Part shown: in pieces, positions 23,091-35,353 of the stretch
Layout of the letters: each line of letters starts with the position of its first letter
Numbering within the stretch: position 1 is the stretch's first letter
Assembly: GCF_029168945.1 (NCBI RefSeq)
Contig: NC_083606.1
Location: 15,402,041 to 15,466,040, forward strand
DNA from: Cannabis sativa
Lineage: Eukaryota > Streptophyta > Magnoliopsida > Rosales > Cannabaceae
Reading direction: 5' to 3'
DNA: 64,000 nucleotides
The notes under the pieces: model-generated
The model's database searches: none
What the model was told of the DNA's origin: nothing
Seen by the model: only the letters and a program-made list of their open reading frames with translations
Position numbers and translations under genes: made by a program

Positions 23091-24040
23091 TAAGATATTA
23101 TCTCCACTGTCTAACAATAGAATAAATAAAGACGATTATCTTCAAAACTAAAAGTTAGATGCACATATTTAGAGAATTAGCAATATATATGTATAAGCTT
23201 AATCTTGTCACTAATGGCTAATAACTAATTTTTAAACTAAGTCACATAAGCTACAATATATCTAATTTAAATAATGTCTAACTACTATACATTATTCATA
23301 TAGCATATCATAATCATATAATAATTATATCATAACCATATCATTGTTTAAATAGTGCGAACCCATTATACCGTCTATTATTCAAACAACATAATATAAT
23401 AATGAACAAATAAAAAAATAGGATAGAAGTCTTATACCTCACTCCCACTCCTTTTGAACATTATTTCATACGGAAAACTTAAAAATTTCTACTTAATTTC
23501 CTTACCTCAAATGTGGAGAAACTAGCTTGATTGTGAGAGTGATCTTTGAGAACCAATGTTTATCTTTTAAAAAAAAGCAAATCGTAGCCTTTAAGGAGAA
23601 TCTTATTTTTCACTATGAAGAACTCTTTGAGCCCAAGCCTACAGTTAAAGCTCTCCAAAACTTGAGGAAGACTAAATGAGAAAACAACTATGTTTTTGAG
23701 AATATTATGGCGGTGTGAGGGTGATGGTGATGTTGAGATGATAAAAATGTTGAGAGAATAATTGTGGCATGGTGTAGTGTAGTGTAGTATCTTTCACTCT
23801 TGAAGAAATAAGTGACCAAATGGAAGAACAACTTTGTAGTATATAAAGGACAAGAGAGATAATGTTGAGACTCTTGAGAGTTTTTGGCTTCTAGTGAGTT
23901 GAGGGAGACTATGATAGAGCTTATGTGTGTGTCGATAATGAGTTTACGAGAGATATTTATAGGCCCCAAAATTAACTACGAACACACCCAATGACTAGAT
24001 TACAAATATTTCAATGAGTCACTATAAACTCTAACCTCCC
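23091..24040. other. Unassigned AT-rich stretch between A2 and the Cassandra TRIM
   Basis: About 950 bp. The first 330 bp are AT-rich with ATCATAATCATATAATAATT-type runs. From 23430 to 24000 composition is more even, and a TATA-like word (minus strand CTATAAATATC, about 23960) suggests a decayed LTR or promoter on the minus strand. The 93-codon minus ORF at 23688-23969 shows no domain. Confidence 0.4.
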
Positions 24041-24478
24041 TGTAACGTCCCCGCTTCAAGCCTCCATTAGGTCCTTACACCCACGGAATGGATGGCTCTT
24101 ATACACCAGTACGTCCCTTTGGCTACTTCATGGATTGATGACTGACCCTACAGACCAACACGGGTGTTTTCAGCGTGCTTTGTCCTCACTCACATGCTTC
24201 CTGGGAAAACTTCCTAGGAGGTCACCCATCCTAAAATTGCTCTCCAAATCAAGCACGCTTAACTGTGGAGTTCTTTCGTGATGGGCTACCGAAAAACAAG
24301 ATCCACCTTGTTGATATAGGTAGTACCAATCAATCAATTTAAGCCCTCCTCAACTGTGTAGTCCCATACCTACACAGTCTCAGAATCATCCCACTTGACC
24401 TTCCCCAGGCGGTGTGGGATTGCACAGCTTACCCGGTGTTTCCCATTACGGATCACGGGATTACTGACTGTCACAACA
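24041..24478 (-). repeat. 3' LTR of the Cassandra TRIM
   Basis: On the minus strand it runs from TGTTGTGACAGTCAG to GGGGACGTTACA (438 bp). Order and sequence match 34971-35353 plus 45643-45687. It carries the 5S-like segment at 24208-24285. Confidence 0.85.
24208..24285 (-). promoter_or_regulatory. 5S rRNA-like segment (Pol III internal promoter) in the Cassandra 3' LTR
   Basis: The minus strand contains GTTAAGCGTGCTTG (5S A-box region) and, about 20 bases on, AGGATGGGTGACCTCCT (C-box region). Their order and spacing resemble plant 5S rDNA. The 5' part of a real 5S gene is diverged, so this is a TE-borne copy and not an rRNA gene. Confidence 0.8.
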
Positions 24479-24492
24479 GTCCCCCCCTCACG
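24479..24492 (-). other. Polypurine tract of the Cassandra TRIM
   Basis: The minus strand reads GTGAGGGGGGGAC directly before the LTR start TGTTGTGAC. Confidence 0.75.
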
Positions 24493-24531
24493 AGGTCCGA
24501 CGTCCTCGTCGACCACACTTCTAGCTGGGTT

Positions 24532-26617
24532 TGTTGGAAATTATTTTACCAGGATCTTAGATCTACTCACAAGTATGTTTATTAACACCCTAAATATGAA
24601 CTTTCTAAAACGATGAAATAAACACATAAAGTTTAGGAAACCTTACATTGGGTGCAGCGGAATTAAATGACTCCTTCCGTTCAGATATCTAGCCCTTGAT
24701 TCCTTTCTGTAGCACAGCATTATCAATATCTGAACCTGGATCTCTTTCTCTGAATCTTTGGTGCTGAAACTCCTTCTTGCTGAAAGTCTTTCTTCACGAT
24801 CTTCCTCACTATGATTGAGGTATCACTTGCTGTGTGTGGGCACTACTCTCACACTAAGATTTTCGAAATTGAAGAGGGAAGGAGAAAGAGAAGGGTCAGC
24901 CAAAGATAGGGAGAGAGAAGGCTCAGTTTTTTCTGAATCAGAAGTGTCAGAAGAAAAGTGTAGAAATTTAGTGTAAATTTCCTGAAGCCTTCACTATCTA
25001 TTTATAGCATTCCACTAGGGTTAGGTTTGAATTATTTGGCATTAAAATAATGAAAATATCAGAGGGAAAACCCTACAAAAGTGGCCGGCCATGCAAGGTG
25101 GAATTGGGCCTCACTTTTTGCAATTTTGCAGTTTTACCTTTTCTGCATCTGATTTTCGCAAAAACACCAATTTTCTAATTCAACCATTTAAATGCCAATT
25201 CTAACTATTTAATAACTATAAATAATTATTAAATAATATTGAAGTGAATGAGATAGAAAATGCTCTAGGAAGGAGAAAGACTTGATTCATAGATTGATTT
25301 GTAATTAGGTGAAGTGGAGGTGGTTGCTTCTCTTGTAGAAGTGAATTTGCTTGTATTTGTTGAGTAGATTATTGAAGTTTTCTTCTTCTTGATCAAAAAA
25401 AAATAATTATTAAATAATATTGTCATTTATCATATTTATTAATTGAACCATACAAAGTATCATAATTAACAAATATGCCCCTATAAACTCTTTCTTTACA
25501 ATTTCGCCCTTACTTAGTGAAAAATTCACAAATAGACATAGTCTAATTTGAGAATTATAATTGATTAATCAAAACCAATTACATGAGTCTTACAAGCAAT
25601 ATTATCTCAACTAGTGGGGGGACCATGGGTCTATATAACCGAGCTTCCAATAAGTAGATCAAGAATTTAGCACTAAAATTCACTAACTTATTAATTCTTC
25701 GTTGAATCCACGCATAGAACTTAGAATTGCACTCTCACTATATAGAATGCTCTATATGTTCCACCATATAGACACATCATTAGTTATCCATTGTTATAAT
25801 CCTAATGTGATCAACGATCCTCTATATGAATGATCTACACTGTAAAGGGATTAGATTACCGTAACACCCTACAATGTATTTTATCCTTAAAACACTTGAC
25901 CCCGTATAAATGATATTTCAGCTTATGTGAAATGAGTACTCCACCATTTATGTTCGTTTGGTCAAGCTCGAAGGAGATCATCCTTTGCTTACTATTCGCC
26001 AGATAGAAGCTATAGATTCCATGTTTATGTTAGCGCTCCCACTCAATTGCACTACAGTGTTCCCAAAATGTACGTATCACCCTGACCTAAAAGTAGGCTT
26101 AACTAACAAATCAAAGAACACGAATAGCCTTTCAAGATTGAGCCTAATCATATCAAGATTAAGATCATTTGATCTAGGATCAACTAGGCGATATTGACTT
26201 GAATAGATATTACAGTAAGTTTAATAAATCTAAGTCAAAGTTCAATATCGGTCCCTTCCGATGCATACTCCATGCATCCAACCTGAGCTTTACTTTAACC
26301 AATGCACTGGAAAGAACATAGCATTTCTCCAAATGCAAGTAAACTCTTGTTGTAGATTATCATATCAGTAAAACCCTGGGTCTGATAAATCTAGGAAACT
26401 TTATTCACATAGTCATGTTTACTTTCCAATGTGTTGACTGCACAATAAACAGGATCAAGTATGTGAAAAGGGTTTCAGATGAATTTATACATTATGTACA
26501 TATAATCATTAAATAAATCATGTGAACCATGCAACATTAAATGTTATTTCTGATCTATATTAACAAGTAAATCTGATTATATTGAAATGAGTTTTATTTA
26601 AGGCATAAAACCCAACA
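24532..26617 (-). repeat. 3' LTR of Copia element B
   Basis: On the minus strand it runs from TGTTGGGTTTTATGCC to AATTTCCAACA. It is 181 bp longer than its partner because of the retroposed insert plus duplication at 25241-25421. The TATA box (minus CTATAAATAG) is near 25007-24998. Confidence 0.9.
25241..25401 (+). mobile_element. 161-bp retroposed insert (SINE or truncated LINE) in the B 3' LTR
   Basis: Absent from the other LTR of B. It ends ...TTCTTGATC followed by a run of A and is flanked by 20-bp direct repeats AATAATTATTAAATAATATT (25221-25240 and 25402-25421). A poly(A) tail plus a long target duplication is the mark of target-primed reverse transcription. The body shows no recognised tRNA-like promoter, so it may be a 5'-truncated LINE 3' end. 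Confidence 0.8.
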
Positions 26618-29600
26618 AACTCCCACTTGCACTAATATAAAACAAAAAGTGCGTTTCAAATAATCTCAACACCTTGATATACAAATCAAGTGTAGTAGTA
26701 GTAAACTCCTCGTAATAGGATCTGAAAGGTTGAATTAATCACAACGTTTTCTCCACCATTACTCTTCCTTAATCACAAAATCATTGATAATGTGAAATTG
26801 CTCTCTATATGTCTACTCTCTTGGGATACTGGATTCTATACATACCTTTGGCAACTACTTTTGGTTAATAAAGAAATTAACACTAGTAGTTTAAGGCAAT
26901 TTGGAATGATGCCAAAAATGTATAGAACTTTCTTTAGACTGAATAAGTACCTTTCCTGCAACTTTAACATTCAGTCCCTTTCTGGTAGACCTAGAGACTT
27001 CAGATAGGTTTTTACACTTCTCCAAAATCACTATTCCACCCCAAGAGTAACCACCATCTTATCAGAAAGATTTACTAGCACAAAGGCAAATTTTGAAATC
27101 TGATATGGTGTAGTCTAAGAGTTTTAAACACACCCTTATAGACTAACATATAGTTCCTCTTCTTAATCTTAAGATTTACTTGATTGTCTTCCAATGTTCT
27201 TCTCCTGGATTAATCTGATACCTACTCATTACTCCCACTCAACAGCAGGTGTCTGGTCTAAGGCATACAAAAGCATATCTAAGACCTCTCACTGTTGATA
27301 TAAGAAATTCTTTCATGACTTTATCTTTTCTGGAATAGTTGAGACTTTTCCTTAGATAAATAAAATCTATGTCTAAGAAGGTGTGAAGCTTCTATAGATT
27401 GCCATTAGAAAGAAAATACTTAAGCATCTTACTAAAGTAAGTTGCTTGCATTAGAGTAAGTAATTACCAGGTATACCATAAGCCATACGTTTAGATAAAC
27501 TCAAACCTATAATACTTGGAACAGGAAGTTTTGTTAAGTCCATTGAATGGACTTATAAACGAAAATTTCCTTTTATGTCCTTGTAATAGAAAACTTTAGG
27601 TTATTCCATGTGAATGGATTAAACCATAGTTCTTTTGGCTTTCTTCTTAGTTTCTTATCTTGACAGTCCATTACTTGTTTAAACTCACAATGGATTTTAA
27701 TCACTATTGTCTCCCAAGTCATAAGAAGGTGAGTTCCTAGAAACTCTCCCACTACGACAAGGTACCGTGAATTATGTCGAAGAAAACTAAATGGTATTAA
27801 CCTCTTTGGTTGTGACAAGACAACAGAGGCATTGGGATCATCATATGTAAGATGATAGAACACTTTTGGAATCGAGAATTAAATATCTCTTTTATTTGCT
27901 ACTTGTTTTTCAGACTTAGTCATTTTCTTAGAAAAGTAGTATTTGTTTGAACAAACACTTTCTTATCTATTGACAATGGGATGGTCCACCCCTAATCACT
28001 TAGAATAGCTAACAAACCATGGTTAATAGTTCTAGCTTTTCTTAAGATTTTGATTAGGTCATCCATGAATCTAGTAATGATTTACATTAAGTACCCAACC
28101 ATTACATCATTCTGAAATTGTATTACCATAGAAGGATTTAGGCAACGACTAGTAACTAATCATCAACATGCAACTCGAAATTTCTGGGGAGGTAAGTTTG
28201 GATATAATTCAAAAATCAAATTAATGATCTTTGAACTGCATATCTACTAACTATTTCTCCACCCCTATCAGTTCGCAAGATCTTTAACCACTTACCTTAA
28301 TGGTTTTAACCATTGCTAGAAATTAATGAAAATTTTCAAACATTTCAAATTTCTTGCTAAAAGGTATAATCTAGAGTTATCGTTTTAAGAATACAACGTA
28401 AAACTCATATCCACCCCTGAATGTACATCTATCTGCGAATGAGATGAACTACTTTCAGTGGATATAGGCATATTAACTCTTTGCAGAGATTGATCTTGTC
28501 AAATCCACTATGAACAAGATACAAATGCCATAGATTAAAAAAAATGTGGTAGTGTCTTTTGATGACATAGGTTTAGTTACATCAAAGAGTTCTTAGAATA
28601 CTGCAAGTGGATCCTGTTCACAGAATACCTAACTCATATTCCATACAGTTTTAATCCATTAATAGAAGATGGATATTAAACACTTGAGAAAGTGTAACTG
28701 TATTGTATTCTGGAATTAGAAATATAAGAAAATTTCTATTTGGAATCTAAAATTAAAGTCAAAGACTTAAATTTATACCAAATATAATGAGTAATTCTTT
28801 CTTGGACCACCACTACTATTTAAACTCTAAGTCAGATTTGCCCATACAAGTAGGAGATTTCTAAGATTGAGGATTTATATCAATTGGGAATAGAATTTCG
28901 GGATTATAATCATATGCGTCATTTAATTTCTTATAATGACATGAAATGATTTATAGACCATTCATCCAATGATATGTTATTGAGCTAATTCGAAATGAAT
29001 AAGCTAAGAGGAATTAGGATAATTTCGTTTAAAATAAGAATCCAACGATGCTTCGATTAGCGAAAGACAAAGTAATCTTATTTATAAATCTTCTTGTTTC
29101 ATATTGTAAAAATACTAGTCTAAGGTGTCATCAATTGATGAACAACTAGATGTTGTATATACAATATTTATCTTTCGAGATCTAACACTATTATGTATGT
29201 TTAATGGTGAAAATCCATTAGGGATTTATCTCATTAGAAAAACAAATATGTTAGACCAACAATGAAGATTCGAAATTAAACTACAACTTAATAACAGAAA
29301 ATAACATGGTTCTATATAAATTCATACACAATTCAGAAATTATAAACATATAGCAAGTAGGAATGACTAGTGAAAATACTAAAACATACAATCCTAAATA
29401 ATTTCCAAGGTTTCAACAAACTGATACAGTGTCCCGGTAGGCGAGAGTCAAAGTATCATTTATTGAATAGAGTTGTCAGCTCATCTAAAATAGAAACCAT
29501 TCTAGCAACCTTTTATTCGATCAAAATAAGAATCCAACGTTGTCCCGGTAGGCGAGAGTCAAGGTTATTCTCATTTTATGAGCTTCCACCATTGTTTCAT

Positions 29601-32600
29601 GTTTTATGAGTTTATCTCTAAGTAGTCACCGTAGGGGAGAGTCTAAATAGAGACGAAAACTCACAAAACACTTATCAAATGAAATCTTACGGTGCTAAAT
29701 GCGTTCAACGAATAACCATCCATAGGGGGACGAAGTCTAGCGTCTCGAGGTTATATTGAAAACATTTAACTTTTGTAAGACCAACAATGGAGATCGAATA
29801 TCTTAATAATAATCAAGCTCATTATTTAAAGTGAGTTGTATTTTCTTTGATTCTCTTTATTTAATTTATTTATTTTAAATATATATTTATTTAAAATTTC
29901 CAATTTAGAATGAAAAATTCTAAATATAAATTTTAATTTAATATTTATAAATTTTACTTAGATGGATATGAAAATAACATGAATTATTTTCATCTTAGTA
30001 ATAATTTCCAATAAATATTTAGAAAAATATTCAATTTAAGTTGTTACAAAGTTAATTTAAATTAATTTACAACTCAAATTTAATTTTCTATAAATATATA
30101 TTGCATTTCGAAAAATTAAAGTATTCAAGGATACAATTTTCGAAAATGCATGTTAAAATAAAAAATTAATCCTGGAAAAATTACTCTAATTTAATGTTGG
30201 CCCAAAATTAATTAATAAAATTAATTTACAACAAAAAATATAATTTTCCTATTTAATTAAATATACAAGAAAAATTTCAAATATTTAAGTATGATGATGA
30301 AAATCAACTTAAATATTAATTTTCTATTTAATTAAATACACTACAAAAATACTTCAAGCAAAAATATCATCTATCTAGATTTTCCTTTGACTAATTAATT
30401 CAATTTCTAATAATATACTTTAATTCAATTTATTTTAAATTAATCAATTAATGAAAATATCATTGATTTAAGTTGATCCAAGAATTAATTAAAATAAATA
30501 ATTAATTTACAACTTAATCTATTTTTCAAGATAAAATTCGAAATTCTAGCATTTAAGAAATGCAATTTCGAAAATTGATTAATAAAATAAAGAAAAAATA
30601 TATTTTGAAAATTATTTAAATTTAGTTGAAAAAAAAAATAAATTTCAACTGAAAATAATTTTCAATTTAATTAAGTGTCATGAAAAAGAAATATTTAAGT
30701 ATGATGATGAAAATCAACTTAGATATTTAATTTTCAAATTAATTAAATGTATTAAATTCAAGAAATAAATAATTAAGTGTAGAGAAGGCTTAATTATTAA
30801 TCTCTAGTTTAATACTAGGAAAAAATATACTTAAAATAGATTGTACCAAAATTAATTATTTAAATAATTAATTTCACAATGTATAATATTTTCCTATTTA
30901 ATATTAGAAATAATAAGTAGTCTAGAAATAACTATCTAGAAAATATCTTATTTGACTAAGTATCTTTTCCACAAAATTTGAAAAAATATCTAATTTAAGT
31001 TGTATTAGAAAAAAATCTAGAACTTAAATATTTTCAAATTTAAATTTAATTATATATCAAAAATTAAGTTGTAACCACTTAATTCAAAAATATTCCATTT
31101 TAAGTTAATATTCGAAAAGATATTAACCTAAAAAATATCTTAAATATTCCATTTTAAGTTAATATTTGAAAGATATTAACTTAAAAAATATCTAAATAAT
31201 CTTAATAACAAATGCCTAAAATTCCTCAACTTAATTTTTGAAATTTTAAATCCAAAAGATATTCAGATTTAAGTTGGTTAGTTGTAGATAACTAAATATC
31301 AACTTAAATAGGAATATTTAATGAAAAATTTAAATTAAGCTTCAGAAAGAATCTAGATGGTTATAATTCCATATTTAATTAAATACAAGAAAATACACAA
31401 GTTTAGCTTAGAATATAAAATTCTTTAAACTATGATTTTCTTAAATTAATTTCAAAATAAATGAAATTAATTATGTTGCTAATCAATTTTATTAGGTTAA
31501 ACTAGTGTAATTAACCTAGTACAGTTATTCAAATCAGGCAAATGGGCCTTCACAATTGGGGTGATTCATGTGAGGGGGTGCTGGGTTCAGTATGTCGTAC
31601 CCACTACTATGGCTCCCAACTCTCACACAAGGCCCAAAAGAGAGGAATTTAACCTTAATAAGGACAACTGTTATTAATTGAATAGGCCCAAAAACTAAAT
31701 GGGCCTAAATAAAATCTATCAAGAACTATGATATTTTATTTAGCAACAACAACCTATATGCATCTATAATAAAATTAAACACATAGGCTCACACAGGCAC
31801 ACTTTGGATGGGTCCTATCATGTTGCTAGGTCATACACAGATGAAAGAAGATTGTAAATATACCTGTTACAAATTATTTACTTGACCAAGGGAGCCATCA
31901 GATCAGTAGATTTGGCAAAAAGTAACCATGGCTATTTGCAATCAAGTAATAATAGGTTTTGAAAAACTTACATATAAGCTAAAACACAAACTCCTGCAAC
32001 AAGGTTAGCTGGATAGTTGGATGTAGGATTTATTTAATTTTAAATTAAATAATTAATTTCGAAAATAATTAATTAAATAAAAAAATAATTTTCGAAAATT
32101 TAAAAAAAAATATTTGAAAAATTCGAAAATTTAAAAATTAATTTAAATTTAAAATTAAACCTACAATTTTGAAAAATTAGGTTTCAACCAACCTAAATAT
32201 CATTTCAAAATTTGCTAACTACTTTTAAATTTGAAATGTTATTTTATAAATAAAAATTAAATAAAAAATTAAAAAAGATAAATGAATATCTTTTTGAGAT
32301 TTTAAATGTAATTTAAATAAATAAAATAACAAAATTTAAAAGTTAGCAAAATATCTTATATCTATTTAAAATTACATGATTATAGTTATCTTATTTTAAA
32401 TTTAAATAAGGTCAAATTATTTAAAAAAAAGATTTAATTTAAAAAATTTAAAATCTGACCTTAAATTTAAAAAATAAGATAAGATATAATCAAATTTAAA
32501 AATAAGATAGATTATTAAGCAGATAATATAGATACTAACTATTTTAAATTCAAATTACACTAATATCTTGAATTAAATTTAAAAAATATTAAATTAATTC

Positions 32601-33022
32601 AAAATGATAATTAGAATTGAATTAGGAATAGTAATAGTATAAATACAGAACTACACAAAAAATCGGAAGTTAATTCCATGAAAAAGCATGAAAAAACGAA
32701 GAAAAACAAAAAAATTGTGAGCTGTACGGACAGTTTTCGCGATCGCAGGAAAATTTCAGCACAACTCTGATTTTTTTGAATCTTCAAAAAATCATAACTA
32801 ATTCAAATTAAATCGAAATTGAGTTCTGTAAAAAAGTAACTTGCTTAATTTTTTTCCATACTATCCAATAAAAATAATTCCAGAAACAGAATCGCAATTA
32901 TTTTTTACGAAAATTTACAAACATCAATTAATCATCAAATAACACTCAATACAACATGATACCATCCAAAAACAAACAAACAATCGTTTTAAAGTCCAAA
33001 TTTCTTGCAAGTAAATCAATTA
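26618..33022 (-). pseudogene. Degenerate internal region of Copia element B
   Basis: Near 26618 the minus strand has AGTGGGAGTTTG, a polypurine tract. Around 26900-27500 are traces of the RNase H/RT part (compare element C 37500-38000). 27573-27863 is a 96-codon remnant of the integrase-RT linker, and 28255-28282 retains the integrase LRTDRGGEY-coding words. From about 28900 to 33022 it is noncoding AT-rich leader with the repeated box at 29430 and 29541. No protein can be made. Confidence 0.7.
32714..32768 (-). repeat. Short GC block in the element B leader
   Basis: About 55 bp of GC-richer sequence (CTGTACGGACAG, GCGATCGC) at the leader position that holds the much longer hairpin blocks in A2 and C. 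The flanks match C on both sides. Confidence 0.55.
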
Positions 33023-33041
33023 CCATGGCTCTGAGGCCAGT
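33023..33041 (-). other. Primer-binding site of element B, diverged
   Basis: The minus strand reads ACTGGCCTCAGAGCCATGG, against ACTGGTATCAGAGCCATGG in A2: TA is changed to CC. Element C shows the same CC, so this variant may be functional in a subfamily. Confidence 0.8.
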
Positions 33042-34948
33042 TGTTGGAAATTATTTTACCAGAATCTTAGATCTACTCAAAAGTATGTTTATTAACACCC
33101 TAAATATGAACTTTCTAAAACGATGAAATAAACACATATAAAGTTTAGGAAACCTTACATTGGGTGCAGCGGAATTAAATGACTCCTTCCATTCAGATAT
33201 CTAGCCCTTGATTCCTTTCTGTAGCAGAGCATTATCAATATCTGAACCTGGATCTCTTTCTCTGAATCTTTGGTGCTGAAACTCCTTCTTGCTGAAAGTC
33301 TTTCTTCACGATCTTCCTCACTATGATTGAGGTATCACTTGCTGTGTGTGGGCACTACTCTCACACTAAGATTTTCGAAATTGAAGAGGGAAGGAGAAAG
33401 AGAAGGGTCAGCCAAAGATAGGGAGAGAGAAGGCTCAGTTTTTTCTGAATCAGAAGTGTCAGAAGAAAAGTGTAGAAATTTAGTGTAAATTTCCTGAAGC
33501 CTTCACTATCTATTTATAGCATTCCACTAGGGTTAGGTTTGAATTATTTGGCATTAAAATAATGAAAATATCAAAGGAAAAACCCTACAAAAGTGGCCGG
33601 CCATGCAAGGTGGATTTGGGCCTCACTTTTTGCAATTTTGCAGTTTTACCTTTTCTGCATCTTATTTTCTCAAAAACACCAATTTTCTAATTCAACCATT
33701 TAAATGCCAATTCTAACTATTTAATAACTATAAATAATTATTAAATAATATTGTCATTTATCATACTTATTAATTGAACCATACAAAGTATCATAATTAA
33801 CAAATATGCCCCTATAAACTCTTTCTTTACAATTTTGCCCTTACTTAGTGAAAAATTCACAAATAGACATAGTCTAATTTGAGAATTATAATTGATTAAT
33901 CAAAACCAATTACATGAGTCTTACAAGCAATATTATCTCAACTAGTGGGGGGACCATGGGTCTATATAACCGAGCTTCCAATAAGTAGATCAAGAATTTA
34001 GCACTAAAATTCACTAACCTATTAATTCTTCGTTGAATCCACGCATAGAACTTAGAATTGCACTCTCAGTATATAGAATGCTCTATATGTTCCACCATAT
34101 AGACACATCATTAGTTATCCATTGTTATAATCCTAATGTGATCAATGATCCTCTATATGAATGATCTACACTGTAAAGGGATTAGATTACCGTAACACCC
34201 TACAATGTATTTTATCCTTAAAACACTTGACCCCGTATAAATGATATTTCAGCTTATGTGAAATGAGTACTCCACCATTTATGTTCGTTTGGTCAAGCTC
34301 GAAGGAGATCATCCTTTGCTTACTATTCGCCAGATAGAAGCTATAGATTCCATGTTTATGTTAGCGCTCCCACTCAATTGCACTACCGTGTTCCCAAAAT
34401 GTACGTATCACCCTGACCTAAAAGTAGGCTTAACTAACAAATCAAAGAACACGAATAGCCTTTCAAGATTGAGCCTAATCATATCAGGATTAAGATCATT
34501 TGAACTAGGATCAACTAGGCGATATTGACTTGAATAGATATTACGATAAGTTTAATAAATCTAAGTCAAAGTTCAATATCGGTCCCTTCCGATGCATACT
34601 CCATGCATCCAACCTGAGCTTTACTTTAACCAATGCTCTGGAAAGAACATAGCATTTCTCCAAATGCAAGTAAACTCTTGTTGTAGATTATCATATCAGT
34701 AAAACCCTGTGTCTGATAAATCTAGGAAACTTTATTCACATAGTCATGTTTACTTTCCAATGTGTTGACGGCACAATAAACAGGATCAAGTATGTGAAAA
34801 GGGTTTCAGATGAATTTATACATTACGTACATATAATGATGAAATAAATCATGTGAACCATGCAACATTAAATGTTATTTTTGATCTATATTAACAAGTA
34901 AATCTGATTATATTGAAATGAGTTTTATTTAGGGCATAAAACCCAACA
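33042..34948 (-). repeat. 5' LTR of Copia element B
   Basis: 1907 bp. It lacks the 161-bp insert found in the 3' LTR. The TATA box (minus CTATAAATAG) is near 33519-33510. The flanking GGGTT is at 34949-34953. Confidence 0.9.
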
Positions 34949-34953
34949 GGGTT

Positions 34954-34970
34954 AAGGCTCTGATACAATT
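34954..34970 (-). other. Primer-binding site of the Cassandra TRIM
   Basis: The minus strand reads AATTGTATCAGAGCCTT directly after the 5' LTR end ATTACA. It is the tRNA-iMet site TGGTATCAGAGCC with one change (TGT for TGGT). Confidence 0.75.
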
Positions 34971-35353
34971 TGTAATGTCCCCACTTCAAGCCTCCATTGG
35001 GTCCTTATACCCATAGAATGAATGGCTCTTATACACGAGTACGTCCCTTTGGCTACTTCATGGATTGATGACTTACCCTACAGACCAACACGAGTGTTTT
35101 CAGTGTGCTTTGTCCTCACTTGCACGCTTCCTGGGAAAACTTCCCAGGAGGTCACCCATCCTAAAATCGCTCCAAGTCAAGCACGCTTAACTGTGGAGTT
35201 CTTTCGTGATGGGCTACCGAAAAACAAGATCCACCTTGTTGATATAGGTAGTACCAATCAATCCATTTAAGCCCTCTTCAACTATGTAGTCCCATACCTA
35301 CACAGTCTCAGAATCATCCCACTTGACCTTCCCCACGCGGCGTGGGATTGCAC
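34971..35353 (-). repeat. Cassandra 5' LTR, larger part
   Basis: Closely matches 24041-24420 in order. It is interrupted at 35353 by element C and continues at 45643. It includes the second 5S-like segment at 35138-35212. Confidence 0.85.
35138..35212 (-). promoter_or_regulatory. 5S rRNA-like segment in the Cassandra 5' LTR
   Basis: The same two 5S motifs as in the 3' LTR are present: GTTAAGCGTGCTTGACTTGG and AGGATGGGTGACCTCCTGGG. Both promoter boxes are preserved in both LTRs. Confidence 0.8.

Larger units (their letters stand above)
24532..34948 (-). mobile_element. Copia element B, complete but coding-degenerate
   Basis: A 10.4-kb minus-strand LTR retrotransposon with two LTRs, a decayed primer site, polypurine tract and perfect 5-bp target duplication GGGTT (24527-24531 and 34949-34953). 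By eye the LTRs differ at only a few positions over inspected stretches, apart from one 181-bp insertion. The internal region has no usable ORF. It was inserted into the internal domain of the Cassandra TRIM. Confidence 0.9.

Noticed and set aside
24208..24285. Genuine 5S rRNA gene
   Set aside because: Only the internal promoter half matches, it is inside an LTR, and a second copy sits in the partner LTR.
25958..26197. 79-codon ORF (also at 34289-34528) as a conserved gene
   Set aside because: Both copies are the same spot in the two LTRs of element B; the conservation is LTR identity, not selection on a protein.
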